Source: DATHKG01 sp035489435 | GTDB taxonomy: Bacteria; Bacteroidota; Bacteroidia; Chitinophagales; Chitinophagaceae | Assembly (NCBI GenBank): GCA_035489435.1 | Contig: DATHKG010000060.1 | DNA: 64,000 nucleotides | Strand: one strand, 5' to 3' | In this document: positions 27,119-35,971 of the stretch, piece by piece | Layout: every line of letters begins with the position of its first letter | Position numbering within the stretch: position 1 is the first letter of the stretch | The notes under the pieces: model-generated | The model's database searches: none | The model's input: the letters and a program-made list of their open reading frames with translations, nothing else | What the model was told of the DNA's origin: nothing | Translations under genes and position numbers: made by a program

Positions 27119-27679
27119 ATGAAAAAAGTTCTGATTCGTTATGGTTTGTCCAGTGCTGTGTTTATTGTTTTATTTTTCCTGGTTAACTGGCTGGTTTTCG
27201 GTTCTGAGGCAAATGATTATGAGGGGCAGGAAGTAATCGGATATTCAGGAATTATCCTGTCAATGTTATTTGTATTTGCCGGCATCCGCTACTACCGGGA
27301 TAAAGTGAATCATGGCCGGCTCAATTTTGTCAAGGCTTTAAAAGTCGGGGCGCTTATAGCGTTATTCCCTTCGATCGGTTTTGCACTTGTTGATTTGTTA
27401 TATATACTTTTCATCAACCCGGATTTCCTGGATCAGTATTACCTGGCTGAGTTAGAGAAAATGCAAAAAACGCTTTCTGCAAGCGAGTTCCAGGTAAAGG
27501 CAAAGGCCATCGAAGCTGAAAAAAATATGTTCGCAAACCCTGTTATCTCAGCACTGGTAATGTTTTTAACTGCCTTTATGGTCGGAATTATAGTGACTGT
27601 TATTTCCGGTTTGATTTTAAAACGAAACCGTAATAATATTCATGAAGTTCAGCCAGCAGGCCGGGCAGCAGGGATTTAA
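27119..27679 (+). CDS. DUF4199 membrane protein
   Basis: A 186-residue integral membrane protein with four hydrophobic segments (VFIVLFFLVNWLVF, GIILSMLFVFAGIRYY, KVGALIALFPSIGFALVDLL, ALVMFLTAFMVGIIVTVIS) and a basic C-terminus. A central helical loop (QYYLAELEKMQKTLSASEFQ) is typical of DUF4199. The family is Bacteroidota-specific and of unknown function. Its stop codon overlaps the end of the convergent PAP2 gene by 4 bp. Confidence 0.88.
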   Translation: MKKVLIRYGLSSAVFIVLFFLVNWLVFGSEANDYEGQEVIGYSGIILSMLFVFAGIRYYRDKVNHGRLNFVKALKVGALIALFPSIGFALVDLLYILFINPDFLDQYYLAELEKMQKTLSASEFQVKAKAIEAEKNMFANPVISALVMFLTAFMVGIIVTVISGLILKRNRNNIHEVQPAGRAAGI

Positions 27680-28479
27680 AATCGGCGGATGAAATTTATG
27701 CCCACAGACCCATCGCTATAAGAAGGCATAATAATGTTTTCTGATTTGCTCTTGTTAAAAAACAATTTTTTAACCTTGGGGTATAGCCAATAAGCGATTT
27801 TAGTTGATGCAATTCCAACACCAGCACCGGCCGCAACATCGCTTAACCAGTGCCTGTTATTATACATTCTTAAATATCCGGTTGTAACTGCAACAGCATA
27901 GCCGGCATAACCATACCAGGGTGAAACATGTTTGTATTCCTGGCGAAGAAACTCTGCTGATGCGAATGCATGTGCAGTATGACCTGACGGAAATGACAAA
28001 TAATTTGATTCGTCGGGCCTAAGTTCGCGGGTGACCTTTTTACCACCTGAAACTGCAGCGTTTAAGATGATATCCGACATCAGGTAAATAAGCGTCCTGT
28101 CACGAAAATTATTCAAACCTTTAACACCCGCGAAATTCAATCCATATACAGCAACAGCAGGGGCGTACTGAAGATAATCGTCTACACCTAGTTTTTTATG
28201 TGGGTTTTCCAGGTAAATTTCTTCCCTGACTTTGTGATTGAGTTGACGCAGATTATGGCTCTCCAGGCTAACGATCCCATAAGTTATTAAACCAGCTGGC
28301 ACGTAAAAGGACTTAAGGCTTATCTTATTTTCCTTTGCCGGCGCTGATGGCTTCAGATTGACGGTGAAATTTTTTGCAGCCAAAGCTGGCAATGCGAGCG
28401 TATCATTGAATTGAGCGCCAGCCGAATAGGTGTAAAATAAAAGTATTGAAAGCAGGCGAAACCAACGTTTCCTTAACAT
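27676..28479 (-). CDS. PAP2-superfamily phosphatase, exported or membrane-linked
   Basis: A 267-residue protein with a signal (LLSILLFYTYSAGA). The three PAP2 motifs are in order: GKKVTRELRPDES (KxxxxxxRP), FPSGHTAHAFASAE (PSGH) and YNNRHWLSDVAAGAG (SRxxxxxHxxxD form with the His and Asp present). These enzymes remove phosphate from lipid phosphates such as undecaprenyl pyrophosphate or phosphatidate, outside the cytoplasmic membrane. A soluble form is likely, since few long helices are seen. The C-terminus ends IMPSYSDGSVGINFIRRF, resembling a barrel-like strand. Confidence 0.9.
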   Translation of the reverse strand: MLRKRWFRLLSILLFYTYSAGAQFNDTLALPALAAKNFTVNLKPSAPAKENKISLKSFYVPAGLITYGIVSLESHNLRQLNHKVREEIYLENPHKKLGVDDYLQYAPAVAVYGLNFAGVKGLNNFRDRTLIYLMSDIILNAAVSGGKKVTRELRPDESNYLSFPSGHTAHAFASAEFLRQEYKHVSPWYGYAGYAVAVTTGYLRMYNNRHWLSDVAAGAGVGIASTKIAYWLYPKVKKLFFNKSKSENIIMPSYSDGSVGINFIRRF

Positions 28480-28679
28480 GCAGTTTAGTTGAAATTTGAT
28501 AAAACGTATTACAAACTAGTATTAAATTCTGAAGAATTTCTGATTTCGTGGGACCGGAGAATAGCGGGTTGTAACATAATAACGTTCATACGCCGGGTTT
28601 CGTATCAAACCGAATAAATTATGCACCGCTGCTTTTCAATTTCACCGTATCTGATGTATATTCAACTCAAAACTAACAG

Positions 28680-29402
28680 ATGGCTGAACAGGAAGTAATT
28701 AAACATACTAAAAAAATATATAATATCTGGGGCGATAAAAAGCACAACATTTGGGCGAAGGTCAAAGAATTTTTACTGGAGATCATAATCATAGTATTCG
28801 CTGTCAGTCTCTCCATCTGGTTCCATGAAAGAAGTGAACATGCCCATCAGCAAAAAGAAGTAGAAGTATTTCTGACCGGCCTGCGGGAGGACCTCAGAAA
28901 GGATATAAGGGAAATGCAGGCAGATAAAGAATCGTATCAAAACAGCCAGGCAAGTTTCAATTATCTGAAAAGCCTGAAATTAGATCAACAAATAAACAAG
29001 GACAGCCTGGATAAGTATGATGATTATTTATTTAATGCCACTGGTTTAACACCAAACGATGGCCGCTTTGAGGGATTTAAATCTTCAGGCCGATTAGGAA
29101 ATATTGAAAATGAGGTTCTGCAAAACGAAATAGTGGACATGTATGTGGAGAGTATACCTACTTTAATAAGAAGCACTGATTATTATACTTCACAAAAAGC
29201 AAAGTTCCTGGACCTGTACAATGATAACATGGCCAGATTGACCGACTCAACAACAAATATTGACAAAGTGTTGACATCGCCCGCGATCTACAATCGCGCG
29301 GGTGTGTTAACCAATATCACTGAAATCTTAGAGCGATACAATATTTGCATTGACAAATCTCAAAAAATTATTTCAATGATAGATCACGAGTTTCGTAATT
29401 GA
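28680..29402 (+). CDS. Hypothetical membrane protein, DUF6090-like
   Basis: A 240-residue protein with one transmembrane helix near residues 31-45 (EIIIIVFAVSLSIWFHE), preceded by a basic cytoplasmic part and followed by a coiled-coil-prone ectodomain (QQKEVEVFLTGLREDLRKDI). The architecture resembles DUF6090 proteins, common and uncharacterised in Bacteroidota; the match is by layout rather than by a unique motif. The stop lies 6 bp from the end of the convergent CE15-GH10 gene. No partner is suggested by the neighbours. Confidence 0.65.
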   Translation: MAEQEVIKHTKKIYNIWGDKKHNIWAKVKEFLLEIIIIVFAVSLSIWFHERSEHAHQQKEVEVFLTGLREDLRKDIREMQADKESYQNSQASFNYLKSLKLDQQINKDSLDKYDDYLFNATGLTPNDGRFEGFKSSGRLGNIENEVLQNEIVDMYVESIPTLIRSTDYYTSQKAKFLDLYNDNMARLTDSTTNIDKVLTSPAIYNRAGVLTNITEILERYNICIDKSQKIISMIDHEFRN

Positions 29403-29408
29403 TGTTCT

Positions 29409-31853
29409 TTAAAAATTGACAACTTCCCAATATGCTTTTTTAGGTTTCAGTTCTTTATCAAACAACAAGGGATAATCCTTACGCCCACGAACGGGGAAAT
29501 TATCCAGCCAGCTTTTTCTGTCTGATATATTCCAGAATGTAACCCCGGATATAACATTTTTATATTTCCTGAATGCCTCAAAACAAATCCGGTATAGATC
29601 TATTTGCTGCTTTTCTTTAGCTGGATTAAACGTCGTGTCTGCGTCGACGGTCTTTCTCTCTCTTGCGTTATGCTCTTTAGGATATATAGAAATATCGAGC
29701 TCTGTTACCTGTAGTTTTAAACCCAGGTCTGCGAACCGGCTGATGGTGCTGTCCAGTTGAGATGCAGTCGGTTCATTGATTGCCCAGTGACCCTGCAGTC
29801 CGACGCCATGAATAGGTACTCCTGCATCCAGCAAAGATTTTACCAGGCGATGAATTTTTTCACTTTTGATCGGGTTGATCTCATTATAATCATTATAAAA
29901 AAGAATTGCGGCCGGATCTGCTTCATGCGCATATTGAAATGCCCTTGCTATATATTCATCTCCTATGATTTTATAGAATTCCGTGTTGCGTAAGTATTCA
30001 TCCGGATTGTCTGATATCGCCTCATTTACAACATCCCAGGCATATATGGTCCCTTTGTATCTTGATACAACCGTTGTGATATGTTCTTTTAAACGCTTCA
30101 GCAAAACTTCTTTACTAACCGGTTTACCGGTAGCGGAGTCAGTAAAAAACCAACGTGGTGCCTGGTTGTGCCAGCAAAGGGTATGACCTCTAAGCTTTAA
30201 ATTATTTTGCTTTGCAAAAGCTGCGATGCTATCAGCATCTTTCCAGAAATATTCATTTTCGCGTGGATGAATCGGCCCCATCTTCATTGCATTTTCGGGC
30301 GTCATACTATTGAATTGCGAAATGATAAGAGCGGCCTCATCCGTTTTCAGGGATCCAGGTGATACTGCAACTCCAATCGGAAAATAATTACTATAATAAT
30401 CTTTGAGACCTTTATCCGATCTGCCAGCCTGATTATTTCCGGATTTGGCGACCTGGATTGAACCCGGTTCAAAATATCGTTTTGCAAATGCAAGAAAAAA
30501 TGGCCAGTTGGGACCTGGTGTATGCCCTGAGCTGTGTTGTCTGAAAGCAATTTCACCATCTGTAAGACTGGTTTCCAATGGCGGAAAGATTTCAGTTCCC
30601 AGGTCTTTTTTGCCAAGTAGTTTATAAACAGGTCCTGCAGCAACAGCTGCCATGAACATTCCTCTTACATCAACCCAGCCATCTCCTTTATCACCCGCAC
30701 TAATAAATACAGGCCTTGGGGCACATAGTGCAATAAGTTCATGTGAATCAACAGGCATATCATTCCAGTTAAGGGGGCCTGCATATTTCATAAAATTACC
30801 GGCCATCCAATGATATTCGTTTGCTGCAGCTACATTTTCGACAATCTCTCCTGCATTGCGCCTATGCAGCTTGGCGCCGCCTGCACCCGAGGAGCTGATA
30901 AAACCGGTGGCGAGCCGGGGCTCATAAGCAAGAGCGACAAGTGCAGCTTTGCCATATCTTGAATGGCCCTCGATAGCGACTCTTTTTGCATCGACAGATT
31001 TATCGGTTTCAAAATAATCCAAAGCACGACTTGCACCCCAGGCCCAGGCCTTTAATGATCCCCAATCGTCTGGTTTACGGGGTTGCCCTTTGTTTACCAG
31101 CCCGATTATGCCTTGTTTTAAACCAGCGCCATTGTCTGCCTGGATACTACCGGGAATAATGATCGCATATCCCCAACCGTTAGCAAGCACCTGTTGCTGC
31201 CAGGTAAGAGGTGCAGGATTATTATTTCCAGCCGTGGTATCGCGAGGTGTCGCAGTTGGTCTGAATCCCGGTGGAAAAACAAAACCAAATTCCATGATCA
31301 CCGGCACAGGTCCTGTTGCATTTGCAGGCACTGTCAAAGTCAGATCTATATCTACTTTTATTTTTGGGTATGAGCTATTGTCAGCATGACCAACAAGTTT
31401 TTTTATGATTACCGGGATATTGTTATTAATACCTTTTTCTTCAGTGATTAGTTGCCAGGTGACTTTGGGAATGTTCCCGGGTGTTCGTCCGTAGATTTCC
31501 CTGTCAAAATCTTCTATGATCTCAGGGCGGCGGCGCTGCCACCAATCATTTGCCGTAGAAATTTTTTTTCCGTTTTTAAGAATGAGCGCAGCTGGTAAAA
31601 CCGGGAATGGGTTGGCTTTGGATTCATCATAGTTTGCGGCATTGGGAGCATTTGGATTACTGCCGTTTGCACCCGGACGAAGCGTCTTGATATTTAACAA
31701 GGCAAGCATTTCCTTGTGATCCTGCTCAGTGAGTGTCCGGATACTATCCTGGAACCTCCGTCTTGCAATACTGTCCTCTTCGCGGCTTCGCTGCTGAGAG
31801 AACGCAGTAGCAGATGTTATAATGACGAGAACAGATAAAATGATATTTTTCAT
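29409..31853 (-). CDS. CE15 glucuronoyl esterase fused to GH10 xylanase
   Basis: An 814-residue exported enzyme (signal MKNIILSVLVIITSATAFSQ). The N-terminal half is a glucuronoyl methylesterase-like CE15 domain: EGHSRYGKAA with catalytic Ser298, a middle DSHELIALCAPRPVF and HSSGHTPGP with His444. It cleaves ester links between lignin and glucuronoxylan. From about residue 480 a GH10 domain follows: LRGHTLCWHNQAP, WDVVNEAISD (acid/base Glu611) and LQVTELDIS (nucleophile Glu718), ending in a typical YWEVVNF. Both halves look intact. It lies 46 bp downstream of the GH67 gene, and the operon would strip glucuronic acid-decorated xylan. Confidence 0.93.
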   Translation of the reverse strand: MKNIILSVLVIITSATAFSQQRSREEDSIARRRFQDSIRTLTEQDHKEMLALLNIKTLRPGANGSNPNAPNAANYDESKANPFPVLPAALILKNGKKISTANDWWQRRRPEIIEDFDREIYGRTPGNIPKVTWQLITEEKGINNNIPVIIKKLVGHADNSSYPKIKVDIDLTLTVPANATGPVPVIMEFGFVFPPGFRPTATPRDTTAGNNNPAPLTWQQQVLANGWGYAIIIPGSIQADNGAGLKQGIIGLVNKGQPRKPDDWGSLKAWAWGASRALDYFETDKSVDAKRVAIEGHSRYGKAALVALAYEPRLATGFISSSGAGGAKLHRRNAGEIVENVAAANEYHWMAGNFMKYAGPLNWNDMPVDSHELIALCAPRPVFISAGDKGDGWVDVRGMFMAAVAAGPVYKLLGKKDLGTEIFPPLETSLTDGEIAFRQHSSGHTPGPNWPFFLAFAKRYFEPGSIQVAKSGNNQAGRSDKGLKDYYSNYFPIGVAVSPGSLKTDEAALIISQFNSMTPENAMKMGPIHPRENEYFWKDADSIAAFAKQNNLKLRGHTLCWHNQAPRWFFTDSATGKPVSKEVLLKRLKEHITTVVSRYKGTIYAWDVVNEAISDNPDEYLRNTEFYKIIGDEYIARAFQYAHEADPAAILFYNDYNEINPIKSEKIHRLVKSLLDAGVPIHGVGLQGHWAINEPTASQLDSTISRFADLGLKLQVTELDISIYPKEHNARERKTVDADTTFNPAKEKQQIDLYRICFEAFRKYKNVISGVTFWNISDRKSWLDNFPVRGRKDYPLLFDKELKPKKAYWEVVNF

Positions 31854-31899
31854 TGTAGATTATTTAGGCATTCAATCGAACTATGGTTCATCCCGATAG

Positions 31900-34056
31900 C
31901 TAGGGATTACCTCCGATGCCGGGAGCAAATCGAAATTGTAATTTCATATAATGTTCCAAAGGGTATGCGGGTTTTTCATAGTTTGAAGGAATAGCTTTTC
32001 CGGATACACTGCTGAAATAGACGAGGCAGGCATCGCGCCACCACACTGCTTCATTTTCCTGTATAGTAAGTAACATCTTCACCTGCTGGTACCTTTCTTT
32101 ATCAATCTTTCCTTCCAGTTTATTCCAGGTTTTTTGCATGGACCGGACGCTGTCAACACCAGTGTTGTATTTGAAGCAGAGTTCTTCCCATAAACTACGG
32201 CCTGACTTCATCTTATGGTTCCAGGGAACATGATGGAACCATAGAAGATAATGTTCATCAATTGTAGCCAGATTGTTGAAGTGCGCACGAACAGGTTCAT
32301 GGTATTGTGAAATAGCATCGCTGCCTTTAGTTGTTCTGTCGAAGCCAATACCATTTGAATCTGCCTTATGATAGTATACAGGATTCCAGTCAGGCCTGCC
32401 TGCATTACTCACCCATGGGCCGGGTCCATAGTGATGCCCTGTTGCCATGATATGATGCAGTCCCAGCGGGGTCATATAGTTGACCATGGTTTCTCTCGAA
32501 CTCAACATCATATTAGTTGCTGCTTCTATAAACTGTGGATCGTTTGTAAAAGTCTGTTGAATCCATTCCCTGGCCATGTCTGCCGAACCAAGAGAATAAT
32601 CCCAGGCAAGTTTTCCAAAAGCATACCAGTTTGATTGTCCAAAAGGGTGACCGGTCCAGTTACGTTCATTGCCAATATTGGTTACGCCTGCAATGCCGGA
32701 TAAGTTTTGTTTATCAATGCTTCCTTCAACAATACCGGAAACAGGTGCTCCACCTGGTTTTGCATAAGTTTCTGCGTCAAGGCATTCTTTAAAAAGGGGA
32801 GCTTCATATACCAAATGAGTGCCCTGGCCAAGGTATTCCTGGGTAAGTTGAAATTCCATCATGAGCGGTGTTTGAGGCATAGCACCAAATAAAGGATGAA
32901 AAGGTTCTCTTGGCTGGAAATCCAGTGGTCCGCTTTTAACCTGTACCATCACGTTTTTCCTGAATTTACCATCAAGGGATTTAAATTCCGTGTAGGCCTG
33001 TTTTACACGATCTTCCGGAACTTCGTTACTGTAAACAAATGCGCGCCACATCACAATTCCCCCAAATGGTGAAACCGCATCAGCGAGCATGTTAGCGCCG
33101 TCGGCATGGTTCCGGCCATAATTCTGCGGGCCGGGTTGCCCTTCGGAATTTGCTTTCACAAGAAAACCGCCAAAATCAGGTACGAATTTATAGATCTCTT
33201 TTACATTTTGTTTCCACCACCGCTGTACATTGCTATCCAGAGGATCTGCTGTTTTCAGGTCACCTGATTCAACCGGTGCACTGAATCGCGCTGTGAGGTA
33301 AACCCTGATGCCATAAGGACGGAATACATCTGCAAGAGCTGCAACTTTAATTAGATATGGCTCAGTAATTATAAGAGCGTTCGCGTTGACATTTGTAAGC
33401 ACCGTTCCGTTTATACCAATAGAAGCATTTGCTCTTGCATAATCGATATAACGCTGATCAATATACGAAGGAAGGGTGTGCCAGTTCCAAAGAGAAAGCC
33501 CGGCATAACCTCTTTCAACAGTACGGTTGAGATTATCCCAATGATTTAATATCCGCAACTGTATTTTTGGCGCAGATGAAATGGAAAATTTACGTATATC
33601 CTGGTTGGTCTGTATCAATCGAAGGAAGTGATAAGATCCATACAAAATCCCAATGTCGGTATTGGCAGTTATGAAAATGATATTTTTATCATTCACCTTC
33701 ATTGTCCGGATTGCAAAACCCTCTTTGCCAAGCAGCTTATAATCAATCCCGGATGTACTGGCAACATCAGCAGCTGCAGACTGGGTTGCAAGTAACAGCG
33801 TTCCGTTTTCAGGTTTTGAATGTATAGGCAGGGGTCTGTCGAGCAATCCCGAAAGGGCAGCTTTTAGTTCAACCGAAGCTGTATTAAGGATAGCTGAGTT
33901 GCCTGTTAAATGAATGCCGGAAACAGCGGTCCTGTATTGCTGCAGGAGAGCTGCATTCTTTATTTTGTCAAATCTGAGCCATAGCCTGTACCCGTCTTCT
34001 CCATGCACCGGTGCTACAAACAATGTGATAATGAATAACAGTTTCAACATTTTCAT
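31900..34056 (-). CDS. GH67 alpha-glucuronidase, exported
   Basis: A 718-residue enzyme with a signal (LLFIITLFVAPVHG). Typical GH67 segments run in order: DGYRLWLRFDK at the start, HWDNLNRTVERGYAGLSLWN, DFGGFLVKANSEGQPGPQNY (with the catalytic-site Glu and Asn), GGIVMWRAFVYS, VQVKSGPLDFQPREPFHPLF and TGHHYGPGPW. It releases 4-O-methyl-glucuronic acid from the non-reducing end of xylo-oligosaccharides. Together with the GH10/CE15 fusion enzyme it forms a glucuronoxylan-degrading operon under the LacI gene. Length is typical and no domain is missing. Confidence 0.96.
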   Translation of the reverse strand: MKMLKLLFIITLFVAPVHGEDGYRLWLRFDKIKNAALLQQYRTAVSGIHLTGNSAILNTASVELKAALSGLLDRPLPIHSKPENGTLLLATQSAAADVASTSGIDYKLLGKEGFAIRTMKVNDKNIIFITANTDIGILYGSYHFLRLIQTNQDIRKFSISSAPKIQLRILNHWDNLNRTVERGYAGLSLWNWHTLPSYIDQRYIDYARANASIGINGTVLTNVNANALIITEPYLIKVAALADVFRPYGIRVYLTARFSAPVESGDLKTADPLDSNVQRWWKQNVKEIYKFVPDFGGFLVKANSEGQPGPQNYGRNHADGANMLADAVSPFGGIVMWRAFVYSNEVPEDRVKQAYTEFKSLDGKFRKNVMVQVKSGPLDFQPREPFHPLFGAMPQTPLMMEFQLTQEYLGQGTHLVYEAPLFKECLDAETYAKPGGAPVSGIVEGSIDKQNLSGIAGVTNIGNERNWTGHPFGQSNWYAFGKLAWDYSLGSADMAREWIQQTFTNDPQFIEAATNMMLSSRETMVNYMTPLGLHHIMATGHHYGPGPWVSNAGRPDWNPVYYHKADSNGIGFDRTTKGSDAISQYHEPVRAHFNNLATIDEHYLLWFHHVPWNHKMKSGRSLWEELCFKYNTGVDSVRSMQKTWNKLEGKIDKERYQQVKMLLTIQENEAVWWRDACLVYFSSVSGKAIPSNYEKPAYPLEHYMKLQFRFAPGIGGNP

Positions 34057-34089
34057 ATAGCTAAGTGGTTTCGTTAGGGCAATTTTGAT

Positions 34090-34878
34090 TTAAGCGACGA
34101 ATTGCGAATGACCAGATCCGATCGCACAATAATGGTATTGGTCAGGTAACGGTTTCATCTGTAGTAGTTTTTTCGCGGCACGCTCACCTTCTTCCTGGCT
34201 CAGATTGTTTGCAAGGACATAATTTTCCCGGAAGGGTATCCTGTTTTCCTGTAATGCCTGCTTGTAACTATGGAACCTGTCTACATAAACATTGCGGTTT
34301 GACATGGCTGTTATATGAACTATACGTTTGCATCCCTGGCTGATAAGGTGAGTGGTAACATCATAAGCAGCCTTTCGGTTATCAATAAGGATATTCGGCG
34401 AATACTCATGCCCAATCACACTGTCAAAAAAGATGACAGGAATTTTTCTTTTGAAGAAAACATCAAAATGATCTATTCGCTTTGTGTCATAAGCAAGCGA
34501 AACCAGCAGTCCATCCACACGGTTATTGAACATCGTTTTTGTACTTTCCAGCTCTTTTTCAAAGGATTTGGAAGATTGAGAAATAATAAGATTGTATCCT
34601 TTATTATTGGCCTCGCTTTCTATTCCAGCAGTCACAGCCGACATAAAATAGCTGTTGAGTCTTGGTACTATTACTCCGATGTTATTTGTACATTGATCCC
34701 GAAGGTTGTGGGCAAAATGATTGGATCGATAACCGAGGGCTTCTGCCAGGTCAGCTATCTTCTTTTTTGTTTTTTTACTTACGACCGGATCATCTTTAAG
34801 CGCCCGGCTTACGGTGGCAACAGAGATATTCAATTTTTCAGCCAGGTCGTAGATGGTAATCTCTTTTGCTCTGTTCAT
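34090..34878 (-). CDS. LacI family regulator, C-terminally truncated
   Basis: A 262-residue protein with an N-terminal LacI helix-turn-helix (ITIYDLAEKLNISVATVSRA, then hinge LGYRSNHFAHNLR) and most of the periplasmic-binding-like sensor (IGVIVPRLNSYFMSAVTAGI, KIPVIFFDSVI, VTTHLISQGCKRIVHITA). LacI proteins are normally about 330-345 residues; here the last third is gone. The reading breaks after LLQMKPLPD into a 15-residue unrelated tail, and only 33 bp remain before GH67, so the missing part was deleted, not shifted. DNA binding is probably kept, but dimerisation and sugar response may be lost. It is the first gene of the xylan operon. Confidence 0.85.
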   Translation of the reverse strand: MNRAKEITIYDLAEKLNISVATVSRALKDDPVVSKKTKKKIADLAEALGYRSNHFAHNLRDQCTNNIGVIVPRLNSYFMSAVTAGIESEANNKGYNLIISQSSKSFEKELESTKTMFNNRVDGLLVSLAYDTKRIDHFDVFFKRKIPVIFFDSVIGHEYSPNILIDNRKAAYDVTTHLISQGCKRIVHITAMSNRNVYVDRFHSYKQALQENRIPFRENYVLANNLSQEEGERAAKKLLQMKPLPDQYHYCAIGSGHSQFVA

Positions 34879-35219
34879 ACTTGAAATTAGTAATACTTTT
34901 GAGCTATTAAGTTAATCATTATTCTGCGAGATGCCGCCCGGGCTGGCGTTTATCACAAAGATCATTAACCGTGTAGTGCTTGGTTATTGAAAAATGTTCG
35001 GATCTATACAGCTTTCAGTTCTGAAAAACTTTCAGTACTAATAAAGTTTCAGATCTGAAAAACTTTCAATACTGATGAAGTTTCAGATCTGTAATGCGGT
35101 TAGTTCTGAAAAACTTACAGTACTGAATAACTCATAGATCCGGGAATTTAAGCTTTGAAGAACAGGACAATCAGAAAATATTCTTCTTTCTATACGATAA
35201 ACCTACAGTTTGCCAAAAA
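34879..35219. other. Intergenic region with palindromic minisatellite
   Basis: No gene was seen in these 341 bp between the LacI gene and the Hsp20 gene. The left part probably holds the regulatory region of the xylan operon, although no exact promoter match was found. The right part holds the 34-bp repeats listed separately. Confidence 0.4.
35013..35141. repeat. 34-bp tandem repeat of palindromic units
   Basis: Two adjacent 34-bp units (35013-35046, 35047-35080) differ at only a few positions, and a decayed third copy runs on to about 35141. Each unit carries the palindromes CAGwwCTG and a near-palindromic TTTCAGATCTGAAA (a perfect 14-bp palindrome in unit 2, at 35047-35060). Confidence 0.8.
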
Positions 35220-35666
35220 TCAGTAAACAGCAATCTCAGCAACGTCGTTATGAATTTTTGAATGTGTCTGGTACATAGAAATTGTTAAAATGCCATCTTT
35301 GTACTCTGCAGATAAAAAGCCTGTATCAACATTCCCGGGAACCACAACTTCGCGTCTTATATATTCGCAATCAAATTCCATAGTCCGGCAATATTCATTT
35401 TGATTAAGGGGTTCTCTTTGGTTTCCTGCCTCTATAAAAACCCTGTCACCTTTGGTTTCTATGAATATTTGTTCGCGTTTAAAACCAGGGATAGAAAAGT
35501 CAATTCTGTACATCCCCTCGGCTTCTGTTATATTAATCGGTGGTTTGGATATAAACACATCAGGGGTTTCAAGTCTGGCAATAAGTATGTCCTTATTCTC
35601 ACGAATTGGTTTATACAATCCCGGGTAACTTTGATGATCTGTTTTTTTAATTTTAAGAGGTATCAT
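35220..35666 (-). CDS. Hsp20/alpha-crystallin small heat shock protein
   Basis: A 148-residue chaperone. The alpha-crystallin domain spans about residues 40-138: INITEAEGMYRIDFSIPGFK, REQIFIETKGDRVFIEAGNQ, IRREVVVPGNVDTGFLSAEY and KDGILTISMYQT (the A-x-x-x-n-G-v-L motif). It binds unfolding proteins without ATP to prevent aggregation. It is monocistronic. Its first four codons are inside the first unit of a 31-bp tandem repeat, so its 5' edge has been reshaped by repeat expansion. No heat-shock operator was seen. Confidence 0.92.
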   Translation of the reverse strand: MIPLKIKKTDHQSYPGLYKPIRENKDILIARLETPDVFISKPPINITEAEGMYRIDFSIPGFKREQIFIETKGDRVFIEAGNQREPLNQNEYCRTMEFDCEYIRREVVVPGNVDTGFLSAEYKDGILTISMYQTHSKIHNDVAEIAVY

Positions 35667-35747
35667 TGTAGTATGATTTATCGTTAAGAGGTATTATTGT
35701 ATTATGGTTTATCGTTACGAGATATCATTGTATTATGGTTTATCGTT
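35655..35747. repeat. 31-bp tandem repeat over the Hsp20 start
   Basis: Three consecutive 31-bp units (35655-35685, 35686-35716, 35717-35747) with few mismatches; the core is GAGrTATyATTGTAkTATGr. The first unit includes the Hsp20 start codon and codons 2-4, so the repeat spans the translation start. Confidence 0.88.
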
Positions 35748-35866
35748 ACGAATCTGTGGTTATCCGCGTTTTTGGTTTTGGAGGCCTGGATAACAAATTT
35801 CGCTAAACAATAAACGGAAAAGGATGACAGTTGTTAGCTTAACGGGTGACTCTTATCAGCAAACTG

Positions 35867-35894
35867 TTGTTATCTTTCCATAATGTTATCTTTG
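35867..35894 (+). promoter_or_regulatory. Promoter of the mnmH-selD operon within a triplicated 16-mer
   Basis: TTG (35867-35869), 17-bp spacer, TATCTTTG (35887-35894), a good match to the Bacteroidota consensus. The element is the middle of three 16-bp near-repeats (35870-35917); the flanking copies read TATCTTTC and TACCTTTC, which are poorer -7 boxes. Confidence 0.6.
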
Positions 35895-35971
35895 CATAAT
35901 ATTACCTTTCATAATAATTAATTATAAAAGCGCTTTTACTGAACACTTGTTCAATTCAGTTGCTTAATAAG

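Noticed and set aside
34315..34884. A 189-residue plus-strand ORF opposite the LacI gene
   Set aside because: It is the shadow of the LacI frame. The minus strand holds a clear helix-turn-helix, and the plus product has no recognisable domain.
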